Assembly: GCF_000427785.1 (NCBI RefSeq)
Contig: NZ_ATYR01000010.1
Span: 124,001 to 188,000, forward strand
Direction of reading: 5' to 3'
DNA: 64,000 bases
DNA from: Massilia alkalitolerans DSM 17462
GTDB taxonomy: Bacteria; Pseudomonadota; Gammaproteobacteria; Burkholderiales; Burkholderiaceae_D
The number at the start of each line of letters is the position of its first letter. Position 1 is the first letter of the stretch. The notes below the pieces were generated by a model. It saw only the letters and a program-made list of their open reading frames with translations. It was not told where the DNA came from and searched no databases. Both the position numbers and the translations under genes were made by a program. Of the stretch, positions 1 through 7,869 are shown piece by piece.

Positions 1-253
1 TACGGATGCCGATCATGCCCGGCGGCAGCGCGTTGAGGTCGCTGACCTCGGCGGCGATGCACTCGATGCGCACGCCCTGCTTGTCCTGCAGACTGACGCC
101 GTAGCGCAGCCCGTTGGTTTCGCCCAGTTCGCTTTCGCGTTCCAGGAAGGTGCTCCAGATATCCGGCATATCCGCTTCCAATTCCGAGAGCGGACCTGCA
201 AGCGGCAGTCCGGCGAGCTTCATTTCAGGTAAGGTGACAGTGGAGATGTGCAT
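1..253 (-). CDS. Partial effector-binding (GyrI-like) domain protein
   Basis: The gene starts at 253 on the minus strand and runs off the left edge, so only about 84 N-terminal residues are visible (MHISTVTLPEMKLAGLPL...). The pattern of a short beta strand, a 'GLPL.GP' stretch and then an acidic helix with W and F resembles the small-molecule-binding domain of AraC effector-binding/GyrI-like proteins, which often stand alone without a DNA-binding domain. No HTH is seen in the visible part. The assignment is by general look only and the ligand is unknown. Confidence 0.5.
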   Translation of the reverse strand, partial: MHISTVTLPEMKLAGLPLAGPLSELEADMPDIWSTFLERESELGETNGLRYGVSLQDKQGVRIECIAAEVSDLNALPPGMIGIR

Positions 254-301
254 GGTATCGGCTACGCAAGTGGACGAAGAAAATTATAGCCTTAACTCCT
301 C

Positions 302-313
302 GACAATATTGTC
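302..313. promoter_or_regulatory. 12-bp perfect palindrome (GACAATATTGTC), operator candidate
   Basis: The perfect dyad lies in the 265-base divergent spacer between the leftward gene starting at 253 and the rightward gene starting at 519. Position and symmetry suggest a dimeric regulator site; the regulator is not identified. A TACAAT hexamer at 485-490 could be the -10 of the rightward gene. Confidence 0.3.
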
Positions 314-518
314 ACGGAATCAATCGTGCGCACCTATTTTTCATGATCTGGCAGGACAAATGTGCAACAGCGCACACAGGCGTATTGACGCGGGCGCGCT
401 GTACGCACATTCCAGTTTTGCAACCGTCCACCCTCGCATTCTTGCAGTTCGTCGCAAACGGCACCCAGGCCTGTTCCGTCTCCCTACAATGGATTCATAC
501 CACTTATCGGAGACCACC

Positions 519-1142
519 ATGCAACGCCTGATCCTTGCCGCAGTCCTGTCCCTCGCTTCGATCACGGCTCATGCCGACGAGCAAGTGCGTAGCGTGACGC
601 CTTTCAAGGGCATCGCCGTGCACGGCCCGGTCAGCCTGGTGGTGGAAGCCGGTAAATCGTTTTCGCTCAAGGTACAGGGCGACCCGCGCTTCATCGAGCG
701 CGTCAGCAGCGAAGTCGTGGACGGCGAACTGCGCCTGGACATGAAGGACAGCACGCGCAACAGCCTGAAAAGCAGCGACCGCGTGGTCGTGACCCTGCCT
801 TCGCTGCAGACCTTCAAGGGCGAAGGCGCCGGGGAGATGCGCCTGACCAAGGTGCGCGGCGAACGCCTGGACGTCAATTACCGCGGCGCCGGCCGCCTGG
901 CCATCGACGGCGAGGTGCGCGAACTGCGCCTGTCCGCCCAAGGCGTGGGCGAGGTCGACACCAAGGACCTGATCGCGCAGGATGCCAACGTCAGCTTCGA
1001 AGGCATCGGTTCGGTCAAGATCTACGCCAAGGACAGGCTGAACGCCAACGTGCGCGGCATGGGCGAGCTCACCTATTACGGCAACCCGCGCGTGGTGAAC
1101 AAGTCGGTGTCGGGCATCGGCAGTGTGGTGGCGGCCAAGTAA
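519..1142 (+). CDS. Secreted DUF2807 (GIN-domain) protein
   Basis: This 207-residue protein has a Sec signal peptide (about residues 1-19, ending ITAHA|DEQ). The body is a repetitive beta-rich domain with recurring G-x-G turns (GEGAGEM, YRGAGRL, SAQGVGEV, FEGIGSV, VRGMGEL, VSGIGSV), the hallmark of the DUF2807/head-GIN domain, a right-handed beta-helix-like fold found in exported proteins of unknown function. I chose ATG 519 because the signal peptide begins there; the longer upstream frame looks non-coding. It is probably periplasmic or outer-membrane associated. Confidence 0.85.
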   Translation: MQRLILAAVLSLASITAHADEQVRSVTPFKGIAVHGPVSLVVEAGKSFSLKVQGDPRFIERVSSEVVDGELRLDMKDSTRNSLKSSDRVVVTLPSLQTFKGEGAGEMRLTKVRGERLDVNYRGAGRLAIDGEVRELRLSAQGVGEVDTKDLIAQDANVSFEGIGSVKIYAKDRLNANVRGMGELTYYGNPRVVNKSVSGIGSVVAAK

Positions 1143-1156
1143 GGGCGAAAGCCCGC

Positions 1157-1486
1157 TCAGCGGTTGGCGATGTCGAGCAGCACCTCGGCATGGCAGGGAC
1201 CATCGAGCGGGCACCAGCAGGCCAGGTTCTTGCCGTGCAGCGCTTCGCACGCCTGTGCGGCCAGCTGCTGTCCTTCCGGGCTCGCCTCCAGCCAGCGCCG
1301 GTAGGCGGCCACCGCTTCGACCACGCTCGGCATCGCGGTGTATCTTGTACCCACCGGCGTGCCCGGCACCGCATCCGGCACCACCGAGAACGGATTGCCC
1401 CAGCGCCCGGGACGCGCCACCGACACCGTGTTCGGCGGCAGCTTCCAGCCCTTCTTCCTGCTCAGTTGGACGCGCTGCGGTTTCAT
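1157..1486 (-). CDS. DUF4326-family protein
   Basis: This 109-residue soluble protein contains the features of DUF4326: an N-terminal basic segment with 'GRWGNPF', a central 'YTAMPSVVEAVAAYRRWL' helix and a C-terminal 'LACWCPLDGPCHAEVLL' cysteine/histidine motif. Its function is not established. It starts only 8 bases after the arsH stop with a GGGAAAG ribosome site, so it is probably the last gene of the arsR-arsC-arsB-arsH transcript. The C-W-C, C and H residues could bind metal or metalloid, but that is inference. Confidence 0.75.
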   Translation of the reverse strand: MKPQRVQLSRKKGWKLPPNTVSVARPGRWGNPFSVVPDAVPGTPVGTRYTAMPSVVEAVAAYRRWLEASPEGQQLAAQACEALHGKNLACWCPLDGPCHAEVLLDIANR

Positions 1487-1494
1487 CGCTTTCC

Positions 1495-2211
1495 CTATAG
1501 TTTTGCGATCTGCGCGTCGATTTTCTTCAGCGCGCGCTCGCTGCGCTCACTATACCGGTCCGTCAGGTAGTCGGTGCGCCCGCGCATGAGCAGGGTGATC
1601 TTGAAGAGTTCTTCCATTACGTCCACCACGCGGTCGTAATAGGCCGAGGGGCGCATCCGGCCCGCCTCGTCGAACTCCTTGTAGGCCATCGGCACCGAGG
1701 ACTGGTTCGGGATCGTGAACATGCGCATCCAGCGTCCCAGCAGCCGCATCGTGTTGACCACGTTGAAGGACTGCGAGCCGCCGCATACCTGCATCACGGC
1801 GAGCGTGCGGCCCTGGCTCGGCCGCAGCGCGCCCTGCTCCAGCGGAATCCAGTCGATCTGGTTCTTCATCACGGCCGTGATCGCGCCGTGGCGCTCGGGA
1901 CTGCACCACACCTGCCCTTCCGACCACAGCGACAGCGCGCGCAGCTCGACCACCTTCGGATGCGTCTCGGGCACGCTGCCGGCCATCGGCAGCTCCATGG
2001 GGTCGAAGATTTTCACCTCGGCGCCAAAGTGCTCGAGGATGCGCGCCGCCTCGTAGGTAAGGAAGCGGCTGAAGGAACGCTCGCGCAGCGAGCCATACAG
2101 CATCAGGATGCGCGGCGGATGGTCCAGGTCGCCGACGGGGGCGAGCTTGTCCATGCTCGGCATGTCGAGCTGTTCGGGGTTGATGTTCGGGAGTTCAGGT
2201 ATGCGTTCCAT
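1495..2211 (-). CDS. arsH: ArsH, NADPH-dependent FMN oxidoreductase
   Basis: The 238-residue flavodoxin-like protein carries the phosphate-binding loop [10 protein letters not shown] typical of ArsH and the conserved '[22 protein letters not shown]' segment (positions split by the active-site loop). ArsH proteins reduce flavin with NADPH and, in characterised members, oxidise trivalent organoarsenicals to less toxic pentavalent forms. ATG 2211 gives the usual ArsH N-terminus; an upstream in-frame extension belongs to the arsB shadow. It lies 8 bases after arsB and before the DUF4326 gene, consistent with an ars operon. Confidence 0.95.
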   Translation of the reverse strand: MERIPELPNINPEQLDMPSMDKLAPVGDLDHPPRILMLYGSLRERSFSRFLTYEAARILEHFGAEVKIFDPMELPMAGSVPETHPKVVELRALSLWSEGQVWCSPERHGAITAVMKNQIDWIPLEQGALRPSQGRTLAVMQVCGGSQSFNVVNTMRLLGRWMRMFTIPNQSSVPMAYKEFDEAGRMRPSAYYDRVVDVMEELFKITLLMRGRTDYLTDRYSERSERALKKIDAQIAKL

Positions 2212-2219
2212 GATCTTTC

Positions 2220-3500
2220 TCAGCCAAGACGAAGGGCCAGCGCACACAGCGTGACCAGCAGGATCGGCAGCGTCAGCACGACGCCGACCCGGAAATAGTA
2301 TCCCCAGGACACCCGGATGTCCTTCGCGGCCAGCACGTGCAGCCACAACAGGGTGGCCAGGCTGCCGATCGGCGTGAGCTTCGGTCCCAGGTCGGCGCCA
2401 ATCACGTTGGCATACACCATGGCTTCGCGCACCACACCGGTCGTGGCGGTGGCGTCGATCGCCAGCGCCCCCACCAGCACGGTCGGCATGTTGTTCATGA
2501 TGGAGGACAGGACGGCCGTGATGAAACCAGTGCCGAGCGCCGCACCCCACACGCCGTATCCGGCGCAGCGCTCCAGCAGCGCCGTCAGGTGTTCAAGCAG
2601 GCCGGCATTGCGCAGTCCATAGACCACCAGGTACATCCCCAGCGAAAACACCACGACCTGCCATGGCGCGCCGCGCAGCACCTCACGCGTCGAGATCCGG
2701 TGCCCGCGCGCGGCCACCAGCAGCAACAGCACTGCGCCCACGGCGGCAACCGCACTGATCGGGACCCCGGCGTCGTCCAGCCAGAAGAAGCCAACCAGCA
2801 GCAACGCCAGCACCCACCAGCCGGTCACGAAGGTGGCGCGGTCATGGATGGCATCGATGGGGCGCTTGAGCTGGGCCAGGTCATAGTTGGCCGGGATGTC
2901 CTTCCGGAAGAACCAGACCAGGGCGGCGAGCGTCGCGGCCACCGACACCAGGTTGACCGGCACCATGACCGCCGCATAGCGTGCGAACGTGATGCCGAAG
3001 TAGTCGGCGGACACGATGTTAACCAGGTTCGACACCACCAGCGGCAGGCTGGCGGTATCGGCAATGAAACCGGCGGCCATCACGAAAGCGAGGGTGGCGC
3101 GCGCGGAGAACCGCAGGGCGACCAGCATCGCAATGACGATCGGGGTCAGGATCAGCGCGGCGCCGTCATTGGCAAACAGTGCCGCAACGGCCGCACCCAG
3201 CAGGACGAGCAGGATGAACAGGCGCCGGCCGTTGCCCCTGCCCCAGCGCGCCACATGCAAGGCGGCCCATTCGAAGAATCCGGCCTTGTCCAGCAGCAGG
3301 CTGATGATGATCACGGCAACGAAAGCCCCGGTGGCATTCCAGACGATATTCCAGACGACCGGGATGTCGGACGGATGGATCACGCCGGCCAGCAGGGCGA
3401 CGAGCGCGCCGGCGGACGCGCTCCAGCCGATGCCGAGGCCACGCGGCTGCCAGATGACGAGGATGAGGGTGGCAAGGAAGATCAGGAAAGCGGGCAGCAA
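2220..3500 (-). CDS. arsB: ArsB arsenite efflux permease
   Basis: This 426-residue integral membrane protein has about 11-12 hydrophobic segments and the ArsB start '[15 protein letters not shown]'. Internal features include '[14 protein letters not shown]' and '[15 protein letters not shown]', half-site motifs shared by the two pseudo-repeats of this ion-transporter family. It exports arsenite/antimonite across the inner membrane, driven by proton-motive force, alone or with ArsA (no arsA here). Translation seems to start at TTG 3500, preceded by GGGGA at good spacing. It sits between arsC and arsH. Confidence 0.95.
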   Translation of the reverse strand: MLPAFLIFLATLILVIWQPRGLGIGWSASAGALVALLAGVIHPSDIPVVWNIVWNATGAFVAVIIISLLLDKAGFFEWAALHVARWGRGNGRRLFILLVLLGAAVAALFANDGAALILTPIVIAMLVALRFSARATLAFVMAAGFIADTASLPLVVSNLVNIVSADYFGITFARYAAVMVPVNLVSVAATLAALVWFFRKDIPANYDLAQLKRPIDAIHDRATFVTGWWVLALLLVGFFWLDDAGVPISAVAAVGAVLLLLVAARGHRISTREVLRGAPWQVVVFSLGMYLVVYGLRNAGLLEHLTALLERCAGYGVWGAALGTGFITAVLSSIMNNMPTVLVGALAIDATATTGVVREAMVYANVIGADLGPKLTPIGSLATLLWLHVLAAKDIRVSWGYYFRVGVVLTLPILLVTLCALALRLG

Positions 3501-3514
3501 GCTTGATCCCCTGC

Positions 3515-3997
3515 TCAGGCCGGCAACAGGCTGCCGATACGGTCCAGCTCCGCCTTGAGGCGGGCACGATCCTGCGCCAGTTCACCAAGGGGAAGCGCGA
3601 GGAAGGCCTCGATGCGGGCGCGCAGGATCGCGTAGGCGCGCTCGAAGGCCTCGCTGATGTCGTCAAGCGTCCCTTCGACGTGGCCAGGATCCTCGACGCC
3701 CCAATGGGTGCGCAGTACTGGGCCCAGGTAGGCCGGGCAGGTCTCGCCGGCCGCGCTGGCGCACACCGTGACGACGATGTCGGGCGTCACCGGCAGGTCG
3801 TCCCAGGACTTGCTGTAGTAGCCCTCGGTCGGGATACCCTTTTCCGCCAGCAGCTGCAGGGCGCGCGCGTTCAGGCGCCCGGTGGGCTGGCTGCCGGCGC
3901 TCAGCGCTTGCCAGCCGGGTGGAGCGAGGTGGTTGAAGACGGCTTCGCTGATGAGCGAACGGCAGGAATTCCCGGTGCAGAGGAAGAGTACGTTCAT
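3515..3997 (-). CDS. arsC: ArsC arsenate reductase, low-Mr phosphatase type
   Basis: The 160-residue protein begins with the P-loop CTGNSCRS (C7-x5-R13), the anion-binding site of the low-molecular-weight tyrosine-phosphatase fold. Two further cysteines, C79 and C87 ('[12 protein letters not shown]'), match the redox relay of thioredoxin-coupled arsenate reductases. It converts arsenate to arsenite for ArsB. The C-terminal helical tail (about residues 115-160) is longer than in the shortest homologues. It lies 10 bases downstream of arsR. Confidence 0.93.
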   Translation of the reverse strand: MNVLFLCTGNSCRSLISEAVFNHLAPPGWQALSAGSQPTGRLNARALQLLAEKGIPTEGYYSKSWDDLPVTPDIVVTVCASAAGETCPAYLGPVLRTHWGVEDPGHVEGTLDDISEAFERAYAILRARIEAFLALPLGELAQDRARLKAELDRIGSLLPA

Positions 3998-4007
3998 GGT
4001 GGTTGGG

Positions 4008-4325
4008 TCAGCTCGTGGCGCCGCACACGGGCGTGCAGGGATTGCCGCCGCAGCAGTTCTCGGTGAGGAAGGACAGCAGGCCGTTCATGGTGTCGAACTG
4101 CGCCGCGTAGATGATGAAGCGCCCCTCCTGGCGCGGCGTGATCAGGCCGGCGTGGCTCAGCTCCTTCAGGTGAAAGGACAGCGAGGACGCTGGCATGCCG
4201 AGCGCCTCGGCGATCTTGCTGGCCGCCATGCCGGCAGGGCCGGCCTGCACCAGCAGCCGGAAGGTGGCCAGGCGCGATTCCTGGGCCAGTGCGGCAAGGG
4301 CCGCGATGGCGGACTTGGTATCCAT
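4008..4325 (-). CDS. arsR: ArsR arsenic-responsive repressor with C-terminal Cys cluster
   Basis: This is a 105-residue winged-helix repressor (helix-turn-helix about residues 32-62, 'KIAEALGMPASSLSFHLKELSHAGL'-type). It ends in N-C91-C92-GGNP-C97-TPV-C101, a C-terminal vicinal-cysteine layout like the As(III) site of ArsR from Acidithiobacillus ferrooxidans rather than the helix-3 CxC site of plasmid R773 ArsR. It is the first gene of the ars operon. ATG 4325 is used; in-frame ATGs at 4340 and 4349 are possible. A very long in-frame N-terminal extension is rejected, since the promoter lies at about 4359. Confidence 0.92.
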   Translation of the reverse strand: MDTKSAIAALAALAQESRLATFRLLVQAGPAGMAASKIAEALGMPASSLSFHLKELSHAGLITPRQEGRFIIYAAQFDTMNGLLSFLTENCCGGNPCTPVCGATS

Positions 4326-4358
4326 GCGTGCTTCTTTCATTAATTCCATGCTTATCGA

Positions 4359-4397
4359 ATTATACCGGAGCTTGTAGACACTTCGAATATTATCGAA
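4359..4397 (-). promoter_or_regulatory. arsR promoter with operator TTCGA-N6-TCGAA
   Basis: On the minus strand a perfect TATAAT (-10, 4359-4364) lies just upstream of arsR. The inverted repeat TTCGA-N6-TCGAA at 4382-4397 covers the weak -35 region, as expected for an autoregulating ArsR. A matching repeat with the same geometry lies at 4436-4451. Confidence 0.55.
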
Positions 4398-4402
4398 ATA
4401 AT

Positions 4403-4451
4403 TTGACAGCTTCATGACAAGGCATTTATTCTTTGTTCGTCGAATGACGAA
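4403..4451 (+). promoter_or_regulatory. Divergent promoter with operator TTCGT-N6-ACGAA
   Basis: TTGACA at 4403-4408 (perfect -35) and TTTATT at 4425-4430 (spacing 16) form a likely rightward promoter for the flavoprotein gene at 4479. The inverted repeat TTCGT-N6-ACGAA at 4436-4451 covers the expected start site and has the same 5-6-5 layout as the arsR-side repeat, so one ArsR may control both directions. Confidence 0.5.
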
Positions 4452-4478
4452 TAACGAATACTTTTCAGGAGAGCTGCC

Positions 4479-5792
4479 ATGCACCAGATCGATGCCACCC
4501 TTCCCGTCGCCATCCTTGGCGCCGGCCCCGTCGGACTCGCCGCCGCCGCGCACCTGCTGTCGCGCGGCATGACGCCCCTGCTGCTGGAAGCGGGCAGCGC
4601 CGTCGGCGCCAACCTCGACAGCTACCGCCATGTGCAGCTGTTCTCGCCGTGGCGGTACAACGTCGACAAGGCGGCGCGCCGCCTGCTCGAAGTCGCCGGC
4701 TGGACCATGCCCGACCCCGATGCCCTGCCGAGCGCCGGCGAACTGCGCGACGCCTACCTGGCGCCGCTGGCCGCCCTGCCCGGCATTGCCGGCGCGCTGC
4801 GCCTGCGGCACCGCGTCAGCGCGATCACCCGCAGCGGCGCCGACAAGGTGAAGACCCGCGGGCGCACTGAAGCGCCCTTCCTCATCCGCGCCGATACGCC
4901 GGACGGCCCACGCGAGTTCGCCGCACGTGCCGTGATCGATGCTACCGGCACCTGGACGCAACCGAATCCGCTCGGCGCCAGCGGCATCCCGGCGCTCGGC
5001 GAAGCGGCGCTGGCGGCGCACATCGCCTATGGCATGCCGGACGTGCTGGGCAGCCAGCGCACCCGCTATGCCGGCCGGCGCGTGCTGGTAGTGGGCGCCG
5101 GCCACTCCGCCGCCGGCACCCTGCTGGCGCTGGCCCAGCTCGCCGCCGAGCATCCCGCCACGCAACTGGTGTGGGCAACCCGCGGCAGCCAGCTGGCGCG
5201 CGTGTTCGGCGGCGGCGATGCCGACGGCCTGCCTGCGCGTGGACGGCTGGGGCAGCGCCTGCAGGCACTGCGCGACACGGGACAACTGGAGATGCGCCAG
5301 GACTTCCCGATCGTGCGCCTGGTGGAAAGCGAGGGCCGTATCGTCGTGATCGATGCCGTCGGCCACCGCATCGAGGGGATCGACGAGATCGTCTGCGCCA
5401 CCGGGGCCCGGCCCGACCTGTCGCTGACGCGCGAACTGCGCACGCGCCACGACCCGTGGCTGGAAAGCACCGACGCGCTGGCCCCGCTGATCGACCCGAA
5501 CGAGCATAGCTGCGGCTCGGTGCGCCCGCACGGCCATCGCGAGCTGGCCCATCCCGAGACCGGCTACTACGCGGTCGGCGCCAAGAGCTATGGCCGCGCG
5601 CCGAACTTCCTGCTGGCCACCGGCTACGAGCAGGTGCGCTCGGTAGTGGCAGCCCTCGCGGGAGATATTGCCGCCGCCGACGACGTCCAGCTCGAGCTGC
5701 CGGAAACGGGCGTCTGCGACACCCGGCGGGTCTACCAGCAGCAACGCGCGGCCTGCTGTACAGTGAAGGCTGCAGACGCCACCTGTTGCTGA
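4479..5792 (+). CDS. FAD/NAD(P)-dependent oxidoreductase of ars cluster (ArsO/ArsV-like)
   Basis: The 437-residue flavoprotein has two Rossmann dinucleotide motifs, GAGPVG near residue 14 (FAD) and VVGAGHSAAG near residue 205 (NAD(P)H), and the 'DATGTW' and 'CATGARP' strands typical of flavin monooxygenase-like enzymes. Such genes recur in ars clusters (ArsO, ArsV type), where they are thought to modify arsenicals or antimonite; sequence alone does not tell which. The C-terminus has two vicinal cysteine pairs (AACCTVKAADATCC), an unusual tail that may bind trivalent metalloid. It has a good AGGAG site and is followed closely by an MFS gene. Confidence 0.75.
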   Translation: MHQIDATLPVAILGAGPVGLAAAAHLLSRGMTPLLLEAGSAVGANLDSYRHVQLFSPWRYNVDKAARRLLEVAGWTMPDPDALPSAGELRDAYLAPLAALPGIAGALRLRHRVSAITRSGADKVKTRGRTEAPFLIRADTPDGPREFAARAVIDATGTWTQPNPLGASGIPALGEAALAAHIAYGMPDVLGSQRTRYAGRRVLVVGAGHSAAGTLLALAQLAAEHPATQLVWATRGSQLARVFGGGDADGLPARGRLGQRLQALRDTGQLEMRQDFPIVRLVESEGRIVVIDAVGHRIEGIDEIVCATGARPDLSLTRELRTRHDPWLESTDALAPLIDPNEHSCGSVRPHGHRELAHPETGYYAVGAKSYGRAPNFLLATGYEQVRSVVAALAGDIAAADDVQLELPETGVCDTRRVYQQQRAACCTVKAADATCC

Positions 5793-5822
5793 GCGTTCGC
5801 CCATCGCTTCAGGAGAAACAGT

Positions 5823-7022
5823 TTGTCGTCCGCCCGCAAGACCATCGGCATCCTCGCCTTCACCCAGATCGCGTCGTGGGGATCGCTGTACTACGCCTTC
5901 GCCGTCCTGGCGCCGGCGATCGGGCGCGAGCTCGGCATCTCTGCCGAGACCGCGTTCGCCGCGTTTTCCTGGAGCCTGCTGGTAGCGGGGGTCGCGGCGA
6001 CGCCGGTGGGCGCGCTGGTCGACCGCCACGGCGGACGTTGGGTCATGGCGGCCGGCTCGCTGACCAGCGCCCTCGGCCTGGCCTGGCTGTCGCAATGCGC
6101 AACGCCCGCCGCCTATTTCGGCGCCTGGACCCTGATCGGACTGGCGATGGCCCTGACCCTGTACGAAGCGGCTTTCGCCACCATCAACCGCAAGCTCGAC
6201 GTGGGCGCGCCGCGCGCCATCTCGAACCTCACGCTGTTCGCCGGCTTCGCCAGCACCATCTTCTGGCCGCTGACCCAGTTCGTCGCGGCGCGCATCGGCT
6301 GGCGCGACACCTACCTGGCCTATGCGGCGCTGCAGCTGGCCGCCTGCCTGCCGCTGCATCTCTGGCTGGGACGCGACGCTACACGCGCGACCTTGTGCGC
6401 GCATGCCCCGCGCGACAGCCACACGCTGGCCGAGGCGATCCGTCACCCGGCTTTCTGGAAGCTGGCGCTCGCCTTCTCGGCCAACGTCTTCATCTTTTCG
6501 GCGCTCGCGATCAACCTGATCCCGCTGCTGCAGTCGCTCGGCCACAGCGCCGCCACCGCCGTGCTGCTGGCCGCCCTGGTCGGGCCGATGCAGGTCGCCG
6601 GCCGCATTGGTGAACGCACGCTGGCGCGCGACAAGGCGCCGCAGGCGGTGGGGCGCTTCGTGTTCGCCACCCTGCCCTTCGGCCTGCTGGCGCTGGCGCT
6701 GCTGGGCACCCGTGCCTGGGCGGTGGCGCTGTTCTGCATGCTGTACGGGATGAGCAACGGCGTGCTGACCATCATCCGCGGGACCTTGCCGCGCGTGCTG
6801 TTCGGGCCGCGCAACTATGGTGCGATCACCGGCGCCATGGCGGCCCCGTCGCTGCTGTCGAAGGCCATTGGTCCGCTGGTCGGGGCGGCGCTGCTCTCCG
6901 GCGCATCGGGTCCGATGATGTTGCCGCTGGTGCTGTTCGGCTGCGCGCTGGCCTCGCTCCTGCTCTACCTGTCGGCGGTCAAGCCGATAGCGGCAAGCGC
7001 AGCGGAAACCGCGGGCGCTTGA
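5823..7022 (+). CDS. MFS transporter paired with ars flavoprotein
   Basis: The 399-residue protein has twelve predicted hydrophobic helices and the MFS loop-2/3 motif 'GALVDRHGGRWVM' near residues 60-72. It starts at TTG 5823, preceded by AGGAG at 7 bases. It lies 30 bases after the flavoprotein gene, likely in the same transcript, so it may export the product of that enzyme or an arsenical. The substrate is inferred from context only; no known arsenic MFS family (for example ArsJ) could be confirmed. Confidence 0.75.
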   Translation: MSSARKTIGILAFTQIASWGSLYYAFAVLAPAIGRELGISAETAFAAFSWSLLVAGVAATPVGALVDRHGGRWVMAAGSLTSALGLAWLSQCATPAAYFGAWTLIGLAMALTLYEAAFATINRKLDVGAPRAISNLTLFAGFASTIFWPLTQFVAARIGWRDTYLAYAALQLAACLPLHLWLGRDATRATLCAHAPRDSHTLAEAIRHPAFWKLALAFSANVFIFSALAINLIPLLQSLGHSAATAVLLAALVGPMQVAGRIGERTLARDKAPQAVGRFVFATLPFGLLALALLGTRAWAVALFCMLYGMSNGVLTIIRGTLPRVLFGPRNYGAITGAMAAPSLLSKAIGPLVGAALLSGASGPMMLPLVLFGCALASLLLYLSAVKPIAASAAETAGA

Positions 7023-7029
7023 CGCGAAC

Positions 7030-7058
7030 TTGACGAGAATGCGCCGGCTTCCTATCCT
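7030..7058 (+). promoter_or_regulatory. Promoter of second arsR-type gene
   Basis: TTGACG (7030-7035), a 17-base spacer and TATCCT (7053-7058) form a good sigma-70-type promoter directly before the regulator at 7088. That regulator may therefore be transcribed independently of the MFS gene. Confidence 0.5.
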
Positions 7059-7087
7059 CAGCGCTCAATACCAGATCGAAAGCACCC

Positions 7088-7405
7088 ATGACCAGTTCCT
7101 GCTGCGGCCCGGCCGTCACGCCAGAACCCCGCGCCGACATCGACGTCGACGACCTCGCCGCGCTGTGCAAGGCGATCGGCCATCCCGCCAGGCTGCAGCT
7201 GCTGCGGCACCTGATCGAGCATGGCGATTGCTATTTCGGCAGCCTGGCCGACGTGCTGCCGCTCGCCGCTTCCACCATTTCGAAGCACGTCTCGATCCTG
7301 AAGGAGGCCGGCCTGATCGAAGGCTCGTCCGACCTGCAACGCGTCTGCTACTGCGTGCGGCCGGACCGGCTGGTCCAGCTGAAGGCGATGATCGGCGCGC
7401 TCTGA
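7088..7405 (+). CDS. ArsR/SmtB-family metal(loid) regulator
   Basis: This 105-residue winged-helix protein has a recognition region 'LPLAASTISKHVSILKEAGLI' (about residues 57-77). Unlike the first ArsR it has a vicinal cysteine pair at the N-terminus (MTSSCCGP) plus C47-type and C-Y-C cysteines ('GDCYFG', 'RVCYCVRP'), so its inducer site would be built differently. It could control its own gene or the ars genes. It is convergent with the OsmC gene 10 bases away. Confidence 0.85.
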   Translation: MTSSCCGPAVTPEPRADIDVDDLAALCKAIGHPARLQLLRHLIEHGDCYFGSLADVLPLAASTISKHVSILKEAGLIEGSSDLQRVCYCVRPDRLVQLKAMIGAL

Positions 7406-7415
7406 CACGCGGCGC

Positions 7416-7817
7416 TCAAGGCAGCTGCAGGGCGACGGCGCATCCGGCCCGCAGCGTATTGTGCACTTCGGCCACCGCATCGGTTTGGGCCAGCAGGCGG
7501 GCGATGTCCTGCGCCGGCGCCGCCGAACGCACCGTGGCGCGGTAACGGATATCGGTGGCGGCCAGTCCGATGCCGGGGAATTCGGCGCTGGCCTCGACCT
7601 GTACGCCGTCGATCGGGATGCCGAGCCGCCGCGCTTCGCGGTACAAGTCGTTGCAATAACAGGTGGCCAATGCCAGCATCAGGAACTCGCCGCCGTTCAC
7701 GCCCGAACCGGCGCCGGACGCCTTGGCCGGCACGGCCAGCGCCTGGCGGCTTCCGTCGGTGTCCACCTCGGCCCGATGGGCCGCGGGCGAATTGTCGACC
7801 AGGGCAGTAATCCGCAT
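7416..7817 (-). CDS. OsmC-family protein
   Basis: This 133-residue protein matches the OsmC/Ohr fold, with the segment 'GGEFLMLALATCYCNDLYREARRLGI' carrying the family cysteine in 'ATCYCNDLY'. OsmC proteins are dimeric thiol peroxidases reducing organic hydroperoxides, but many members have no proven role. Only one classic cysteine position is clear here, so peroxidase activity is not certain. ATG 7817 follows GGAGG at 5 bases, making it preferable to the upstream start at 7850. Confidence 0.8.
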   Translation of the reverse strand: MRITALVDNSPAAHRAEVDTDGSRQALAVPAKASGAGSGVNGGEFLMLALATCYCNDLYREARRLGIPIDGVQVEASAEFPGIGLAATDIRYRATVRSAAPAQDIARLLAQTDAVAEVHNTLRAGCAVALQLP

Positions 7818-7869
7818 CGCATCCTCCATTGCCCGGAAGGGGCAAGGCAATGCTAGCGCATCTGCGTAC

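Noticed and set aside
4326-6545. 740-residue N-terminal extension of ArsR
   Set aside because: It would run through the ars promoter and antisense to the flavoprotein and MFS genes; ArsR is complete in 105 residues.
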